Positions 6,760-14,644 of a stretch of 14,644 bases of DNA are shown one piece after another. The DNA is from Bacteroides sp. (GTDB taxonomy: Bacteria > Bacteroidota > Bacteroidia > Bacteroidales > GCA-2748055): the NCBI GenBank assembly GCA_011048475.1, contig DSDZ01000440.1:1-14644 (forward strand). The letters are read 5' to 3'. Position 1 is the first letter of the stretch; each line of letters begins with the position of its first letter. Made by a program: the position numbers and the translations under genes. The notes below the pieces were generated by a model. That model saw only the letters and a program-made list of their open reading frames with translations. It searched no databases and had not been told where the DNA came from.

Positions 6760-8529
6760 TTAGAATTCAAACGTTTCCACAGTCTCCCCGCAATGCAGCA
6801 TTGCATCGCCGAAGTATGGATTCCTGATCTCTTCGCTGGTGCTCAGCCAGTATGCACCCTTGTTATCCAGCGCCATGGGACAGAACTGGTAATAGACCGT
6901 TCCCTCCTGCAAACCGAAGGTTTTAACGGCCTCGTAGAGCGCCTGGTTGAGCTTCGCAAATTCTTTTCTTTGTATTTCAATATCATGCCTGTCGGAGATG
7001 TTTTCCAGTGATCCGTTCATTTTTTCCAGCAATTGCATCCATTCAATGTGGGCCCCGGGATTCAACAGGTCCATATCCGCAGCTTTAAGGGCAGCCTGGA
7101 CATCCTGTCCGAATGCGGCCGCTTTGTGCGGATCTGACCCAACGAACGCATTTTTCATGGAAATGTACGTCTGAAAGATTTCCTGTAATTGCTTTTTGAA
7201 CGCCTCAACGGCGACTGCGACCTCCCCTCCTTCACGGTTCATCATGCTCGGCTTTCCCGCAAGCTGTGCGGCCGCATCGATCCTGAATGCTCCGTTCACG
7301 ACGATCTCTTCTCCCTCCTGCAATCCGCTTTCCACCACGTACTGATCTCCCGCAGCCGGGCCGAGCGTGATCTCCCTGTAACGGAATGTGGGACGGTCCC
7401 TGCCCGGCACCCTGACATAAACCACCGCCCGTTTCCCGGTCCAGAGAATGGAGGAGGATGGAATAAGGATTTTCTCCGAATTTCCTGCGATTTGTGATTC
7501 GGCCTTTCCGCGGACGAACATGTCCGGCTTGAGGATCAGCCGGGGATTATCCTGTTCTACGCGGATCCCGGCAACCCTTGTTTCAGGATGGATGAAAGGA
7601 TCTATATAGGCAACCCTTCCGGTGAATGTCAGTCCCGGGATGGACTGCACCTGGTAGCTGACCATGTCGCCCTTGCTGATCCAGGGCAGGTTGCTTTCAT
7701 ACGCATCGAACATGATCCAGACACGGGTGAGATCGATCACCTCAAAAAGTGCCGAACCTTCATTCACATAGTCTCCGGGCGACACATGTTTTTTTGTTAC
7801 CGTGCCTCCGATGGGCGATCGCACGTCGAAATAAAGCTCGGGTTCCCCTTTTTCAATGATGGCGTCTATCTGCGCCCCGGTGAGGTCCCACAGCTCCAGC
7901 CTGCTTCTCGCCGCCCTGTATAATCCGGGCTGCTCATCCCTGCCCCTGGCAGCTTCGATCAGTTCCCGCTGGGCGGTGACCAGTTCCGGGGAGTACATTA
8001 AGGCCAGTCTTTCGCCCTGCTGAACCTGTTCACCAGTAAAGCTTACATAGAGTTTTTCAATCCTGCCCCCGAACCTGGCGGTGAGCACCGAGATCCTTCT
8101 CTCGTCTGCCTTCACCTTTCCCTGCAGGAGAATCTCCCGAACCGGTTTACCGCGTTCAATCCGGAGGGTCTGTACCTCTGCAAGCTTTGCAGCAGATTCG
8201 GTCATCCCCAGCTCTTCCGGATCCACATCCGGGGCACCGGTATCCAGATCCGACACCGGGATCAGGTCCATTCCGCATATGGGACACTGACCCGGTTCCT
8301 CTCTCCGGATCTGCGGATGCATGGAGCATGTCCAGGTGGTTCCCTCCGGGTGATCATGCGTCCCGGCGACCACCTGTTCCGGGCTCCCGGAAAAACCCTC
8401 CGGACGATCCCCGGAATGGTTCCCGTTCGTGGATGGATGAAAGAGTACCCATCCCAGGAAAATGCCCGCTGCAAGAAACAGGGATCCCCAGATGGTTTTC
8501 GTCTTTATTTTACTGATATATTTTTTCAT
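6760..8529 (-). CDS. cusB: CusB-like RND efflux periplasmic adaptor with metal-binding and DUF3347 domains
   Basis: Membrane-fusion subunit linking the inner-membrane pump to the outer-membrane channel in copper/silver export. The 589 residues comprise: an N-terminal signal anchor (about 12-31); a short heavy-metal-binding domain at about 66-93, WTCSMHPQIRREEPGQCPIC then GMDLIP, with Cys68, His71, Cys82 and Cys85; the adaptor core with barrel-sandwich halves near 145-180 and 232-268 flanking an alpha-helical hairpin; a beta-barrel (about 268-345) and a membrane-proximal domain (about 350-425); and a C-terminal DUF3347 domain (about 440-589) with FCPMA (Cys550), WLS, IRNPYFG and MLHCG (Cys580). 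That makes two extra candidate metal sites on top of the pump adaptor. The DUF3347 tail is typical of Bacteroidota adaptors. The gene is 38 bp after the TolC-family gene and clearly in its operon. Confidence 0.92.
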   Translation of the reverse strand: MKKYISKIKTKTIWGSLFLAAGIFLGWVLFHPSTNGNHSGDRPEGFSGSPEQVVAGTHDHPEGTTWTCSMHPQIRREEPGQCPICGMDLIPVSDLDTGAPDVDPEELGMTESAAKLAEVQTLRIERGKPVREILLQGKVKADERRISVLTARFGGRIEKLYVSFTGEQVQQGERLALMYSPELVTAQRELIEAARGRDEQPGLYRAARSRLELWDLTGAQIDAIIEKGEPELYFDVRSPIGGTVTKKHVSPGDYVNEGSALFEVIDLTRVWIMFDAYESNLPWISKGDMVSYQVQSIPGLTFTGRVAYIDPFIHPETRVAGIRVEQDNPRLILKPDMFVRGKAESQIAGNSEKILIPSSSILWTGKRAVVYVRVPGRDRPTFRYREITLGPAAGDQYVVESGLQEGEEIVVNGAFRIDAAAQLAGKPSMMNREGGEVAVAVEAFKKQLQEIFQTYISMKNAFVGSDPHKAAAFGQDVQAALKAADMDLLNPGAHIEWMQLLEKMNGSLENISDRHDIEIQRKEFAKLNQALYEAVKTFGLQEGTVYYQFCPMALDNKGAYWLSTSEEIRNPYFGDAMLHCGETVETFEF

Positions 8530-8567
8530 CGCGATGAATTATTACCGTGTGACATTGCCGTTCACTG

Positions 8568-9806
8568 TTAATTCCCTCTCAGGTAGTCCATAAATGAGAT
8601 GGCAGCCTGCCTGTCCGTCCGCGCCCGTTCAAGTTCCAGGGCATAAAAGAGCAGTTTTCTTTCCATGCGCAGGATCTCCTCGAAACTGTTTCCGTCGGTG
8701 GCATAGGCGGTCTCAAGCAGACGGATGGACTTTTGCGCAAGCTGTTCCTGACGCCTGTAAAGGGTCATCCTCCTGGACGCGTCCAGGTATTCATTCCAGG
8801 TGTTTTCGAAAAGTGTTTCCAGCCTGTTTTCTTTTTCTGTCTTTTCATTTTCCCTGGCTGTTTCCAGGTAGGCAGCCTCCCTGATCATGGAGCTGTACTT
8901 CTCCCTGTAAAGGGGGATGGTGATCCCGATGCGCGGGAACATCAGGGCATCATTGAAGCCTCCCTGATCCGGGCCTTCCCCGATAAAAATGTAATCCACC
9001 CCCACGGAAAAGTCAGGCCTGCCCTGTTTCCTGGCAAGATCTTTCCCGGCACCGAGCGCCTCCCTCTGGAAATCAAGAGACAGAAGCTGATGGTTCATGG
9101 CCAGGATGGAGTCGCTTATGGCCTGCTTGTCCAGAACAGGGTCTCTGTTCCACAGGGTATCCGGAAAAAGGACCGGTTCCTGTTCCGTATGGAGCAGGTT
9201 GAAGAACTCCACCTCCAGTGCGGCTTTCCGGTCCATGAGCAGGGCGAGCCTGTTTTCCAGGTCACCCGTTTCCATGTCAATTCTGTACCGGTCCACCACC
9301 GAGCCCATGCCCGCTTCAATTTTCACCAATGCAAGATTGCGGAAGGTATCCAGGATCCGGATATTATCCCGCACGATGGAGATGGCTTTCTCATTGAAAT
9401 AAAGGCTGTAATAAGTATGTCTCACCTCGTTGAAAAGGGCCGACCTGGCTTCGCGGAAAGCCTCATATTTCGCGCTGGCCTGCCGGGTTGCCATTGTCTC
9501 TCTGGCATGAAGGGTCCCGAACCAGGGAAACATCTGGGAGGCCGAGATCCTGAATTCCTGAGGGCCCAGCCTGGTCTCCACCGGCCGGATGAAATAGCCG
9601 AAGGCAAGGTTCGGATCGGGGAGCGCACCGGCCTGCGGCACGGTTTCCATGGCTGCCAGGTACTCGTTGAACCTGCCCCTTAATCCCGGGTTGTTTTCGG
9701 CTGCAAGCACCAGGTAGCTGTCCAGCGGTTCCTGTGTGCCGGCTGGCACACCCGTGACCAGAAGCAAGGTGATCAGTATAATTTTATGGAAGATCGCGTA
9801 TTTCAT
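8568..9806 (-). CDS. TolC-family outer-membrane efflux protein (CusC-like)
   Basis: Outer-membrane channel of the tripartite metal pump. The 412 residues start with a cleavable signal peptide (KIILITLLLVTGVPAG) and lack a lipobox cysteine, unlike E. coli CusC. The mature part is long amphipathic helix, with the two-repeat TolC layout; the helices around 40-160 and 220-400 are rich in Arg, Glu, Ala and Leu, and IGITIPLYREKYSSMIREA near 300 is the usual 'g.siPly...k' strand-to-helix turn of the second repeat. It lies 15 bp after cusA and 38 bp before cusB, so a role in Cu/Ag export is inferred from the neighbours; the sequence alone supports only TolC family. Confidence 0.92.
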   Translation of the reverse strand: MKYAIFHKIILITLLLVTGVPAGTQEPLDSYLVLAAENNPGLRGRFNEYLAAMETVPQAGALPDPNLAFGYFIRPVETRLGPQEFRISASQMFPWFGTLHARETMATRQASAKYEAFREARSALFNEVRHTYYSLYFNEKAISIVRDNIRILDTFRNLALVKIEAGMGSVVDRYRIDMETGDLENRLALLMDRKAALEVEFFNLLHTEQEPVLFPDTLWNRDPVLDKQAISDSILAMNHQLLSLDFQREALGAGKDLARKQGRPDFSVGVDYIFIGEGPDQGGFNDALMFPRIGITIPLYREKYSSMIREAAYLETARENEKTEKENRLETLFENTWNEYLDASRRMTLYRRQEQLAQKSIRLLETAYATDGNSFEEILRMERKLLFYALELERARTDRQAAISFMDYLRGN

Positions 9807-9821
9807 TTCTGCTATTTTCTG

Positions 9822-12581
9822 TCATATTCTGCGTACCTGTCTTTCCCTCCACATACTGTACAGGATGGGCACCACGAACATGGTCATCACCTGGATCACC
9901 ATCCCGCCGAACAGCGGGATGGCCATGGGGACCATGATATCGGATCCTTTTCCTGTGGAAGTCAGCACCGGGATCAGCGCAATAATAGTGGTGGCTGCGG
10001 TCATCATGGCAGGACGCACCCGTTTGCTGCCGGCATCCACGACCGAATCCCTTACCTCACCGATGGTAACCGGTTTGTCACGGCGAAAGACCTGCATGAG
10101 GTATGTACCCATGATCACCCCGTCATCCGTGGCAATCCCGAACAGGGCAATAAAACCCACCCATACCGCCACACTCAGGTTGATGGTCCCCATCTGGAAC
10201 AGCTCCCGCATATGGATACCTGCCAGGCTGAAATTCATGAACCAGTCCTGGCCATAAAGCCAGAGCATCAGGAACCCCCCGGAAAATGCCACCAGGATCC
10301 CGGAAAAAATCATCGACGAGGTAACCACCGACCTGAACTGGAAATAGAGGATCAGGAAGATGATGATCAGGGAAACAGGAATGACGATCATCAGCCTTCT
10401 TGCAGCCCTTACCTGGTTTTCATAGTTCCCTGTGAATACATAACTGACACCCGCCGGCAAAACCAGTTCCCCGGAATCGATCCTCCGGTCCAGCACCTCC
10501 CTGGCATTCTCCACCACATCCACTTCTGCATAACCGGGCTTTTTGTCAAATATGACATACCCCACCAGGAATGTATTCTCACTTTTGATCATCTGGGGAC
10601 CACGCACATAGTTGATTTCCGCCAGTTCTCCGAGAGGGACCTGGTTTCCCGATGCGGCCGGGATCAGCACCCCCTTCAGGGCCTCCGGACTGTCCCTGTA
10701 TTCCCGGGCATACCGGGCCCTGACCTGGTAACGTTCCCTTCCTTCCACCGTGGTTGTCAGCGCCATTCCGCCGATGGCCGTACCGATGTACATCTGCATG
10801 TCAGCAATGGTGAGTCCGTACCTGGCAATGGCCTTCCTGTCGATACCGATTTCCAGGTAAGGCTTTCCGACCACCCTGTCGGCGAACACCGACGCGGGCT
10901 CAATCCCCGGCACTTCTCTGAGTTGTCCTTCAAGCTCGAATCCGGTTTTTTCAATGGATTCCAGGTCAGGCCCGAACACCTTGATCCCCATGGGTGCCCG
11001 CATGCCGGTCTGAAGCATGACCAGACGGGTCTGGATAGGCTGCAGTTTCGGCGCCGATGTCAGGCCGGGGATGGCCGACGCGGCTACGATCTCTTCCCAG
11101 ATATCATCCGGGGAACGAATATGATCCCGCCACTGCCGGAAATATTTGCCCCGTTTGTCCGGTACCAGCTCCTCCTTCCGTACAAGGTGCGGGGTATTCC
11201 GGCCGGGATCGTACAGGGTGCTGTCAGCCAGCACGAACGCACCGTCCCGGTTGACCCTGAAGCGGACACGCCGTCCGTTTTCGTCCAGGATATATTCCGG
11301 TTTGTAATTGATCACATTTTCGAACATGGAAGTGGGAGCAGGATCCAGTGCCGAGTTCACCCGGCCCCATTTCCCCACCACATGCTCCACCTCGGGGATG
11401 GCATTCACCTTTCTGTCCAGCAAGGCGATCACCTCCAGGTTCTCCTCGATGCCAGAGTGCGGCATGGTGGTGGGCATCAGCAGGAAGGATCCCTCATCCA
11501 GGGCGGGCATGAATTCCTTTCCGATGCCCGGGAAGGTATTTTGAACCGCCTGCCAGGCTTTGGTCCGCTTCACCCCGTCAGGGATAAACCCGAACACCCT
11601 GTCTGATCCCTGCCAGATGAGGATCCCGAGTAATACGATGAGGATGGGGATGGCCAGGAACTTCCATTTGTTGGCCAGGCTCCACCTCAGGATGGGCCTG
11701 TAATACCTGACGATTGTCATCAGGATCCCCAGCACCAGTGCCACCAGCACCACTGCGAAAAGGATGTTCACAAAAAGGCTGTTCCCGGCACCCAGGGGCA
11801 TCCATTCTACTGCCAGAAAATACAGGACAAGGATCACTATTAGGGCGATGTTGATATAATTTACGAATTGCCGCTTCCCTTCAGGCCACCTGTGCTCCAG
11901 CAGACCGTTCACCCCGAAGCCGATCAGTACCAGGGCAAGCCATGCCTTGTAAAAGATGATCAATCCCAGAGCTGCCGCGATCAGACCGGTGTGAATGATC
12001 CTGCGGACCCTCTTCCTGTCAATGCGGATGGAAAATACCATATGGGCCAGGGCCGGGATGAAGATCAGCCCGATGATCAGCGCTGAGATCATGGCGAATG
12101 TTTTTGTGAATGCCAGTGGCCTGAACAATTTTCCTTCTGCGGCCTGCATGGCAAAGACCGGCAGGAAACTCACCACCGTGGTGAACAGTGCCGTGATAAC
12201 GGCCGAAGCCACCTCGGTAGTGGCATCATAGACCACCCCGAGCAGTTTCCTGCCACGGGCTCCCTCGTTTTGTGGCAATTCCAGGTGCCTGACGATGTTT
12301 TCCGTAAAAACCACCCCCACATCCACCATTACCCCGATGGCAATGGCGATCCCGGAGAGGGCCACAATGTTTGCATCCACCCCGAACTGCCGCATGGTGA
12401 TGAAGGTCATCAGCACACCCAGGGGAAGGAGGCCTGAAATAAGCAGCGAGGCCCGCAGGTTGAACACCAGCAAGATCACCACCAGGATGCTGATGATGAT
12501 CTCCTCGGTCAGGGCTGATTCCAGGGTTCCCAGCGTTTCTTTGATCAGACCGGTACGGTCATAAAAAGGAACGATGGTCAC
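9822..12581 (-). CDS. cusA: CusA-like Cu(I)/Ag(I) RND efflux permease, 5'-truncated
   Basis: Inner-membrane proton-driven pump. 919 residues remain and they align from roughly residue 310-325 of E. coli CusA, so TM1 and much of the first periplasmic region are gone. The remainder looks functional: the TM4 proton-relay Asp in IAIGVMVDVGVV (Asp87), and three methionines matching the E. coli copper-binding cluster, in LVMLQTG (522), IGGMALT (606) and GPQMIKS (664), which point to monovalent Cu/Ag rather than Zn/Co. Residues about 195-330 hold extra membrane segments typical of Bacteroidota CusA, so an intact copy would be about 1,230-1,250 residues. No ATG or ribosome binding site is available; the apparent start is a GTG whose reading frame stays open only to 12627. 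The cusA-like sequence seems to continue to about 12599 (GGTESKVTIVPFYDRT). The gene is broken by the junction with the tricorn-like gene or is a misassembly. No frameshift or stop is seen further on, so the break is recent or artificial. Confidence 0.9.
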   Translation of the reverse strand: MTIVPFYDRTGLIKETLGTLESALTEEIIISILVVILLVFNLRASLLISGLLPLGVLMTFITMRQFGVDANIVALSGIAIAIGVMVDVGVVFTENIVRHLELPQNEGARGRKLLGVVYDATTEVASAVITALFTTVVSFLPVFAMQAAEGKLFRPLAFTKTFAMISALIIGLIFIPALAHMVFSIRIDRKRVRRIIHTGLIAAALGLIIFYKAWLALVLIGFGVNGLLEHRWPEGKRQFVNYINIALIVILVLYFLAVEWMPLGAGNSLFVNILFAVVLVALVLGILMTIVRYYRPILRWSLANKWKFLAIPILIVLLGILIWQGSDRVFGFIPDGVKRTKAWQAVQNTFPGIGKEFMPALDEGSFLLMPTTMPHSGIEENLEVIALLDRKVNAIPEVEHVVGKWGRVNSALDPAPTSMFENVINYKPEYILDENGRRVRFRVNRDGAFVLADSTLYDPGRNTPHLVRKEELVPDKRGKYFRQWRDHIRSPDDIWEEIVAASAIPGLTSAPKLQPIQTRLVMLQTGMRAPMGIKVFGPDLESIEKTGFELEGQLREVPGIEPASVFADRVVGKPYLEIGIDRKAIARYGLTIADMQMYIGTAIGGMALTTTVEGRERYQVRARYAREYRDSPEALKGVLIPAASGNQVPLGELAEINYVRGPQMIKSENTFLVGYVIFDKKPGYAEVDVVENAREVLDRRIDSGELVLPAGVSYVFTGNYENQVRAARRLMIVIPVSLIIIFLILYFQFRSVVTSSMIFSGILVAFSGGFLMLWLYGQDWFMNFSLAGIHMRELFQMGTINLSVAVWVGFIALFGIATDDGVIMGTYLMQVFRRDKPVTIGEVRDSVVDAGSKRVRPAMMTAATTIIALIPVLTSTGKGSDIMVPMAIPLFGGMVIQVMTMFVVPILYSMWRERQVRRI

Positions 12582-14335
12582 TTTGGATTCGGTACCGCCG
12601 GAAGAGGCAACGCCTCGATCCGCTTTTCAATTCCCCCGAAGTCGATCCGGAACGGGGCGTCCGCCCCGGGTGATTTCTGTTGTGACCCTGCCTCTGTCTC
12701 ATTTTTCAGGGGGACGATCGAAGGGCCGTCCTTTTTCAGGGTCAGGGCGCAGATCCGCGCCACATCCTTGTATACCATCTCCCATTCCATGTCGCAGAAC
12801 GTGGGAACAAAGCTTCTGTTGGAGACAAAGAGCAGGTGTTCCCCGTCCCTGGTGAACACGGGATTGAAATCGTAATACAAGCCGTCGCTGACCGGGTAAA
12901 CCCGTCCTTGTTCAAGCGAATAGATGTACAGCTGCCAGACCAGGTCCCGGTTCATTTTGGAGTAGGCCAGGTATTTGCTGTCGGGCGACCAGGCATAGTC
13001 CCAGATCCCCTTGTGATGCAGGGATTCGTCCACATGCTCATATTCCGCCCTGTCCACCTCTGTGATCTTCCTGCTCTCCACATCCAGAACATAACAACGG
13101 AGCGCCTGGTCCGCATAGGCGATTTTCTTGTCGTCGGGCGACCACCGCAGGGTATGCCTGTAGCCATTCTGGTGGGTGGTCATTTTCACCGCTTCGCCGG
13201 TCCCGTCCGCATTCCGGATATAGATCTCATATTCTCCGGTGCGGTCCGACAGCCAGGCAATTTTTTTCCCGTCGTGCGACCAAACCGCATCCTTCTCCCT
13301 GGCCCCGCAGTGGTTGGTGATGTTCTCCGTGACCCCGGCGGTTTTCGGAACGGTGAACACTTCGCCCCTGGCTACCACCAGTGCCCGGATGCCCGAGGGG
13401 GAAAGGTCAAAGTCCTGGATATTTTCAGCCAGATCCTCCATGTAGGGCCTGGTCTCCGGTGCATCAGGATGTATTTGGATATCCATTTTCCTGCTTTGCC
13501 CCGACGTGAGATCCAGCAACCATATTTCCCCGCCCGTTTCATATACGATCCGGTCCCCGCGTGCCGATGCCCTGAGCACATCATAGTCGTCGTGGTCGGT
13601 TAACTGTCTGATCGTTTTCCGCTTGGTGTCCCACGAATAAATATTCAGCGTTCCGTCGCGGTCCGAAACAAAGTACACCATCTCTCCCGCCCACATTGGC
13701 ATCCGGTCGGTGCCGCCGAAATTGGAAATGTTTTCTTCTGTGTTGGTTTCAAAATCATAGAGGTATATTTCCTGTGCCCTTCCGCCTTGGTACCTTTTCC
13801 AGGTCCGGTTTTCACGGGCTGTTTTGTTATAGGCGATCATGCTGCCGTCGGGTGAGTAACTGCCCCTGGTGGCATCGTACAGGATCAGCTCCTCCAGGCC
13901 GGTCCCGTCGGGAGAGATCAGGTAAAGCTTTGTGTAGCGGCTGGTGCTGTTCCTCCCTGAGTTGAATATGATCTTGTTTTTAACCGGGTGCCAGCCCACC
14001 ACCTCATCGGCACCCGGATGATAGGTGATCCGGGTGATGTCGCCACCTTTACTGTTCATCACATACACATCCGTATTGCCGTCGTATTCGCCTGTGAAAG
14101 CGATCATGCTGCCATCGGGGGAAAACTTCGGGTAACGCTCCGCACCATCGTGGATGGTCAGGCGCACCGCATCACCCCCTTCCAGGGGTGCGGTCCAGAG
14201 ATCCTCACCGGATGTAAACACCACCGAATGATCGGATATATCGGGGAAACGCATGATCTGCTGTGCATTCAGATTGAACAGGGCCGCCAGTGAAAGAGCG
14301 AGGGCGACAGAAAAGATCCAGGAAAAAGTTTTCAT
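12578..14335 (-). CDS. Secreted tricorn protease-like beta-propeller protein, 3'-truncated
   Basis: 585 residues from the ATG at 14335, chosen because it begins a clear signal peptide (MKTFSWIFSVALALSLAALF, cut near NLNA); an upstream in-frame start at 14452 would add a non-coding-looking 39 residues. The mature part is PD40/TolB-like propeller blades: YPKFSPDGSMIAF, YSPDGSMIAYNKT, WSHDGKKIAWLSD, WSPDDKKIAYADQ, WSPDSKYLAYSK and FTRDGEHLLFVSN. This matches the six-bladed and part of the seven-bladed propeller of tricorn-type S41 proteases, which feed peptides to the active site. Tricorn homologues run on to about 1,050-1,080 residues with C1, PDZ and C2 domains carrying the catalytic His and Ser. 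Here the sequence stops after the RIDFGGIEKRIEALPLPA stretch that normally continues, adding only VPNPK before the TGA. So it has no protease domain. The stop codon overlaps the GTG of the truncated cusA. Confidence 0.85.
   Translation of the reverse strand: MKTFSWIFSVALALSLAALFNLNAQQIMRFPDISDHSVVFTSGEDLWTAPLEGGDAVRLTIHDGAERYPKFSPDGSMIAFTGEYDGNTDVYVMNSKGGDITRITYHPGADEVVGWHPVKNKIIFNSGRNSTSRYTKLYLISPDGTGLEELILYDATRGSYSPDGSMIAYNKTARENRTWKRYQGGRAQEIYLYDFETNTEENISNFGGTDRMPMWAGEMVYFVSDRDGTLNIYSWDTKRKTIRQLTDHDDYDVLRASARGDRIVYETGGEIWLLDLTSGQSRKMDIQIHPDAPETRPYMEDLAENIQDFDLSPSGIRALVVARGEVFTVPKTAGVTENITNHCGAREKDAVWSHDGKKIAWLSDRTGEYEIYIRNADGTGEAVKMTTHQNGYRHTLRWSPDDKKIAYADQALRCYVLDVESRKITEVDRAEYEHVDESLHHKGIWDYAWSPDSKYLAYSKMNRDLVWQLYIYSLEQGRVYPVSDGLYYDFNPVFTRDGEHLLFVSNRSFVPTFCDMEWEMVYKDVARICALTLKKDGPSIVPLKNETEAGSQQKSPGADAPFRIDFGGIEKRIEALPLPAVPNPK
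12590..12627. other. Junction joining truncated tricorn-like gene to truncated cusA
   Basis: On the minus strand, tricorn-like codons are recognisable up to GAGGCGTTGCCTCTTCCGGC (EALPLPA), and cusA-like codons begin at about GGTACCGAATCCAAAGTG (GTESKV) in a different frame. The two shared frames overlap around CTTCCGGCGG, which could be short homology used in joining, since a tricorn 'LPLPAG' and a CusA 'LP-GG' would have similar codons. The exact breakpoint cannot be fixed from one sequence. Confidence 0.7.
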
Positions 14336-14499
14336 TTCGAATGATTTTGAATTGCTTGGTAATATGGTGTAAGTTAAAGAAAATGTATATTGGACGAAAC
14401 AATCCTGAAGCTGAAAACGGGAGTAAACAAAATTCTTCCGGAACTGTTTCACAATTTACGGAGGTGGATGGAACGGATCAATCACCAAACAGAAAAAAG
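14336..14499. promoter_or_regulatory. Divergent regulatory region between tricorn-like gene and aldo/keto reductase
   Basis: 164 bp of lower-GC DNA between two divergent starts. On the minus strand TACATTTT (14380-14387) is one base off the Bacteroidota -7 box TAnnTTTG, but no good -33 box is at the right distance. On the plus strand TTTTG (14345-14349) lies 20 bp before TAAGTTAA (14370-14377), a weak match. GGAGGT at 14460-14465 is a strong Shine-Dalgarno core but sits only 2 nt before an ATG that opens an 11-codon frame (MERINHQTEKR) ending in a TGA overlapping the ATG at 14500. Promoter positions are guesses; the divergent layout is clear. Confidence 0.4.
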
Positions 14500-14644
14500 A
14501 TGAAACGAAGAAAATTCCTGACATATGGCCTGGCGGGGTCGGCCCTCCTGTCGGCATTTCCCTACCACCTGCTGGCCGGATCCAGAAAAGTGTATCCCCA
14601 CGACCGGGTAAAACTGGGGAATACCGGGATCGAAATGTCCAGGA
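14500..14644 (+). CDS. Tat-exported aldo/keto reductase, N-terminal fragment (cut by window edge)
   Basis: The first 48 codons are visible and the frame is open at the window edge. MKRRKFLTYGLAGSALLSAF is a twin-arginine signal peptide (RRKFL followed by a hydrophobic core, cut near LLAG). It is followed by the segment VKLGNTGIEMSR, which matches the beta-strand at the start of aldo/keto reductases ('kLGkTGl.vSrlg.G'), NAD(P)H-dependent oxidoreductases. The exported form is common in Bacteroidota. The frame is also open upstream to an ATG at 14383 (and 14341), but the codons between use A or T at about three quarters of third positions while those after 14500 are GC-rich there, so 14500 is preferred. 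Substrate unknown. It is divergent from the tricorn-like gene. Confidence 0.7.
   Translation, partial: MKRRKFLTYGLAGSALLSAFPYHLLAGSRKVYPHDRVKLGNTGIEMSR

Noticed and set aside
8526..8537. Perfect 12-bp palindrome TCATCGCGATGA over the cusB start codon
   Set aside because: Several 12-bp palindromes are expected by chance in a window this size and no second copy or promoter context supports an operator.
9786..11606. 606-codon open frame antisense to cusA
   Set aside because: Shadow frame, very rich in His, Pro, Arg and Gly, opposite a gene with conserved RND motifs in every section.
12578..12581. GTGA overlap read as a normal operon junction between the tricorn-like gene and cusA
   Set aside because: Both proteins are clearly incomplete at this point, so the overlap is a by-product of the join, not a conserved operon boundary.
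12578..14452. Longer version of the tricorn-like protein starting at 14452
   Set aside because: The extra 39 residues precede a complete signal peptide and come from low-GC intergenic DNA; the ATG at 14335 is the better start.

Overview
This is a moderately GC-rich stretch of bacterial chromosome, most likely from a member of the Bacteroidota. The evidence is the long CusA with extra membrane helices, the CusB-like adaptor ending in a DUF3347 domain, the secreted metal-binding protein ending in an LPDCCKYE-like motif, and the secreted tricorn-type propeller protein. This is inference from family knowledge; there is no rRNA or other direct phylogenetic marker.

Layout. (1) Positions 38-1582 hold a TauE/SafE-type membrane permease (+) facing a uracil-DNA-glycosylase-superfamily protein (-), with only 6 bp between their stops. 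(2) Positions 1684-1845 hold a 162-bp imperfect palindrome that looks like a MITE and has no transposase. It sits just behind the htrA stop. (3) Positions 1852-6345 hold a protein-quality-control pair: a periplasmic HtrA/Do protease (-) and the cytosolic disaggregase ClpB (+), transcribed divergently from a 360-bp intergenic region. (4) Positions 6342-12581 (-) hold a copper/silver-type RND efflux operon, read cusA, TolC-family outer-membrane protein, cusB, small secreted HMA-domain protein. Its end overlaps the end of clpB by 4 bp, and a perfect 25-nt palindrome lies just inside clpB. (5) Positions 12578-14335 (-) hold a secreted tricorn-like beta-propeller protein. (6) From 14500 to the right edge is the start of a Tat-exported aldo/keto reductase (+), cut by the window.

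The most unusual point is the junction at about 12590-12627. The tricorn-like gene is cut inside its second propeller and lacks the C1, PDZ and S41 protease regions. The cusA gene begins about one third of the way into the normal protein and lacks TM1 and much of the first periplasmic region. Both ends are intact up to the same point and both genes are on the same strand, so this looks like one deletion, or a misassembly, that joined two unrelated genes. As read here, neither gene makes a complete protein.

Apart from this junction, the palindromic element and the hairpin at the end of clpB, the window is recognisable housekeeping, stress and metal-resistance content. I see no tRNA, rRNA, CRISPR array, riboswitch or transposase, and no convincing new defence or metabolic system.
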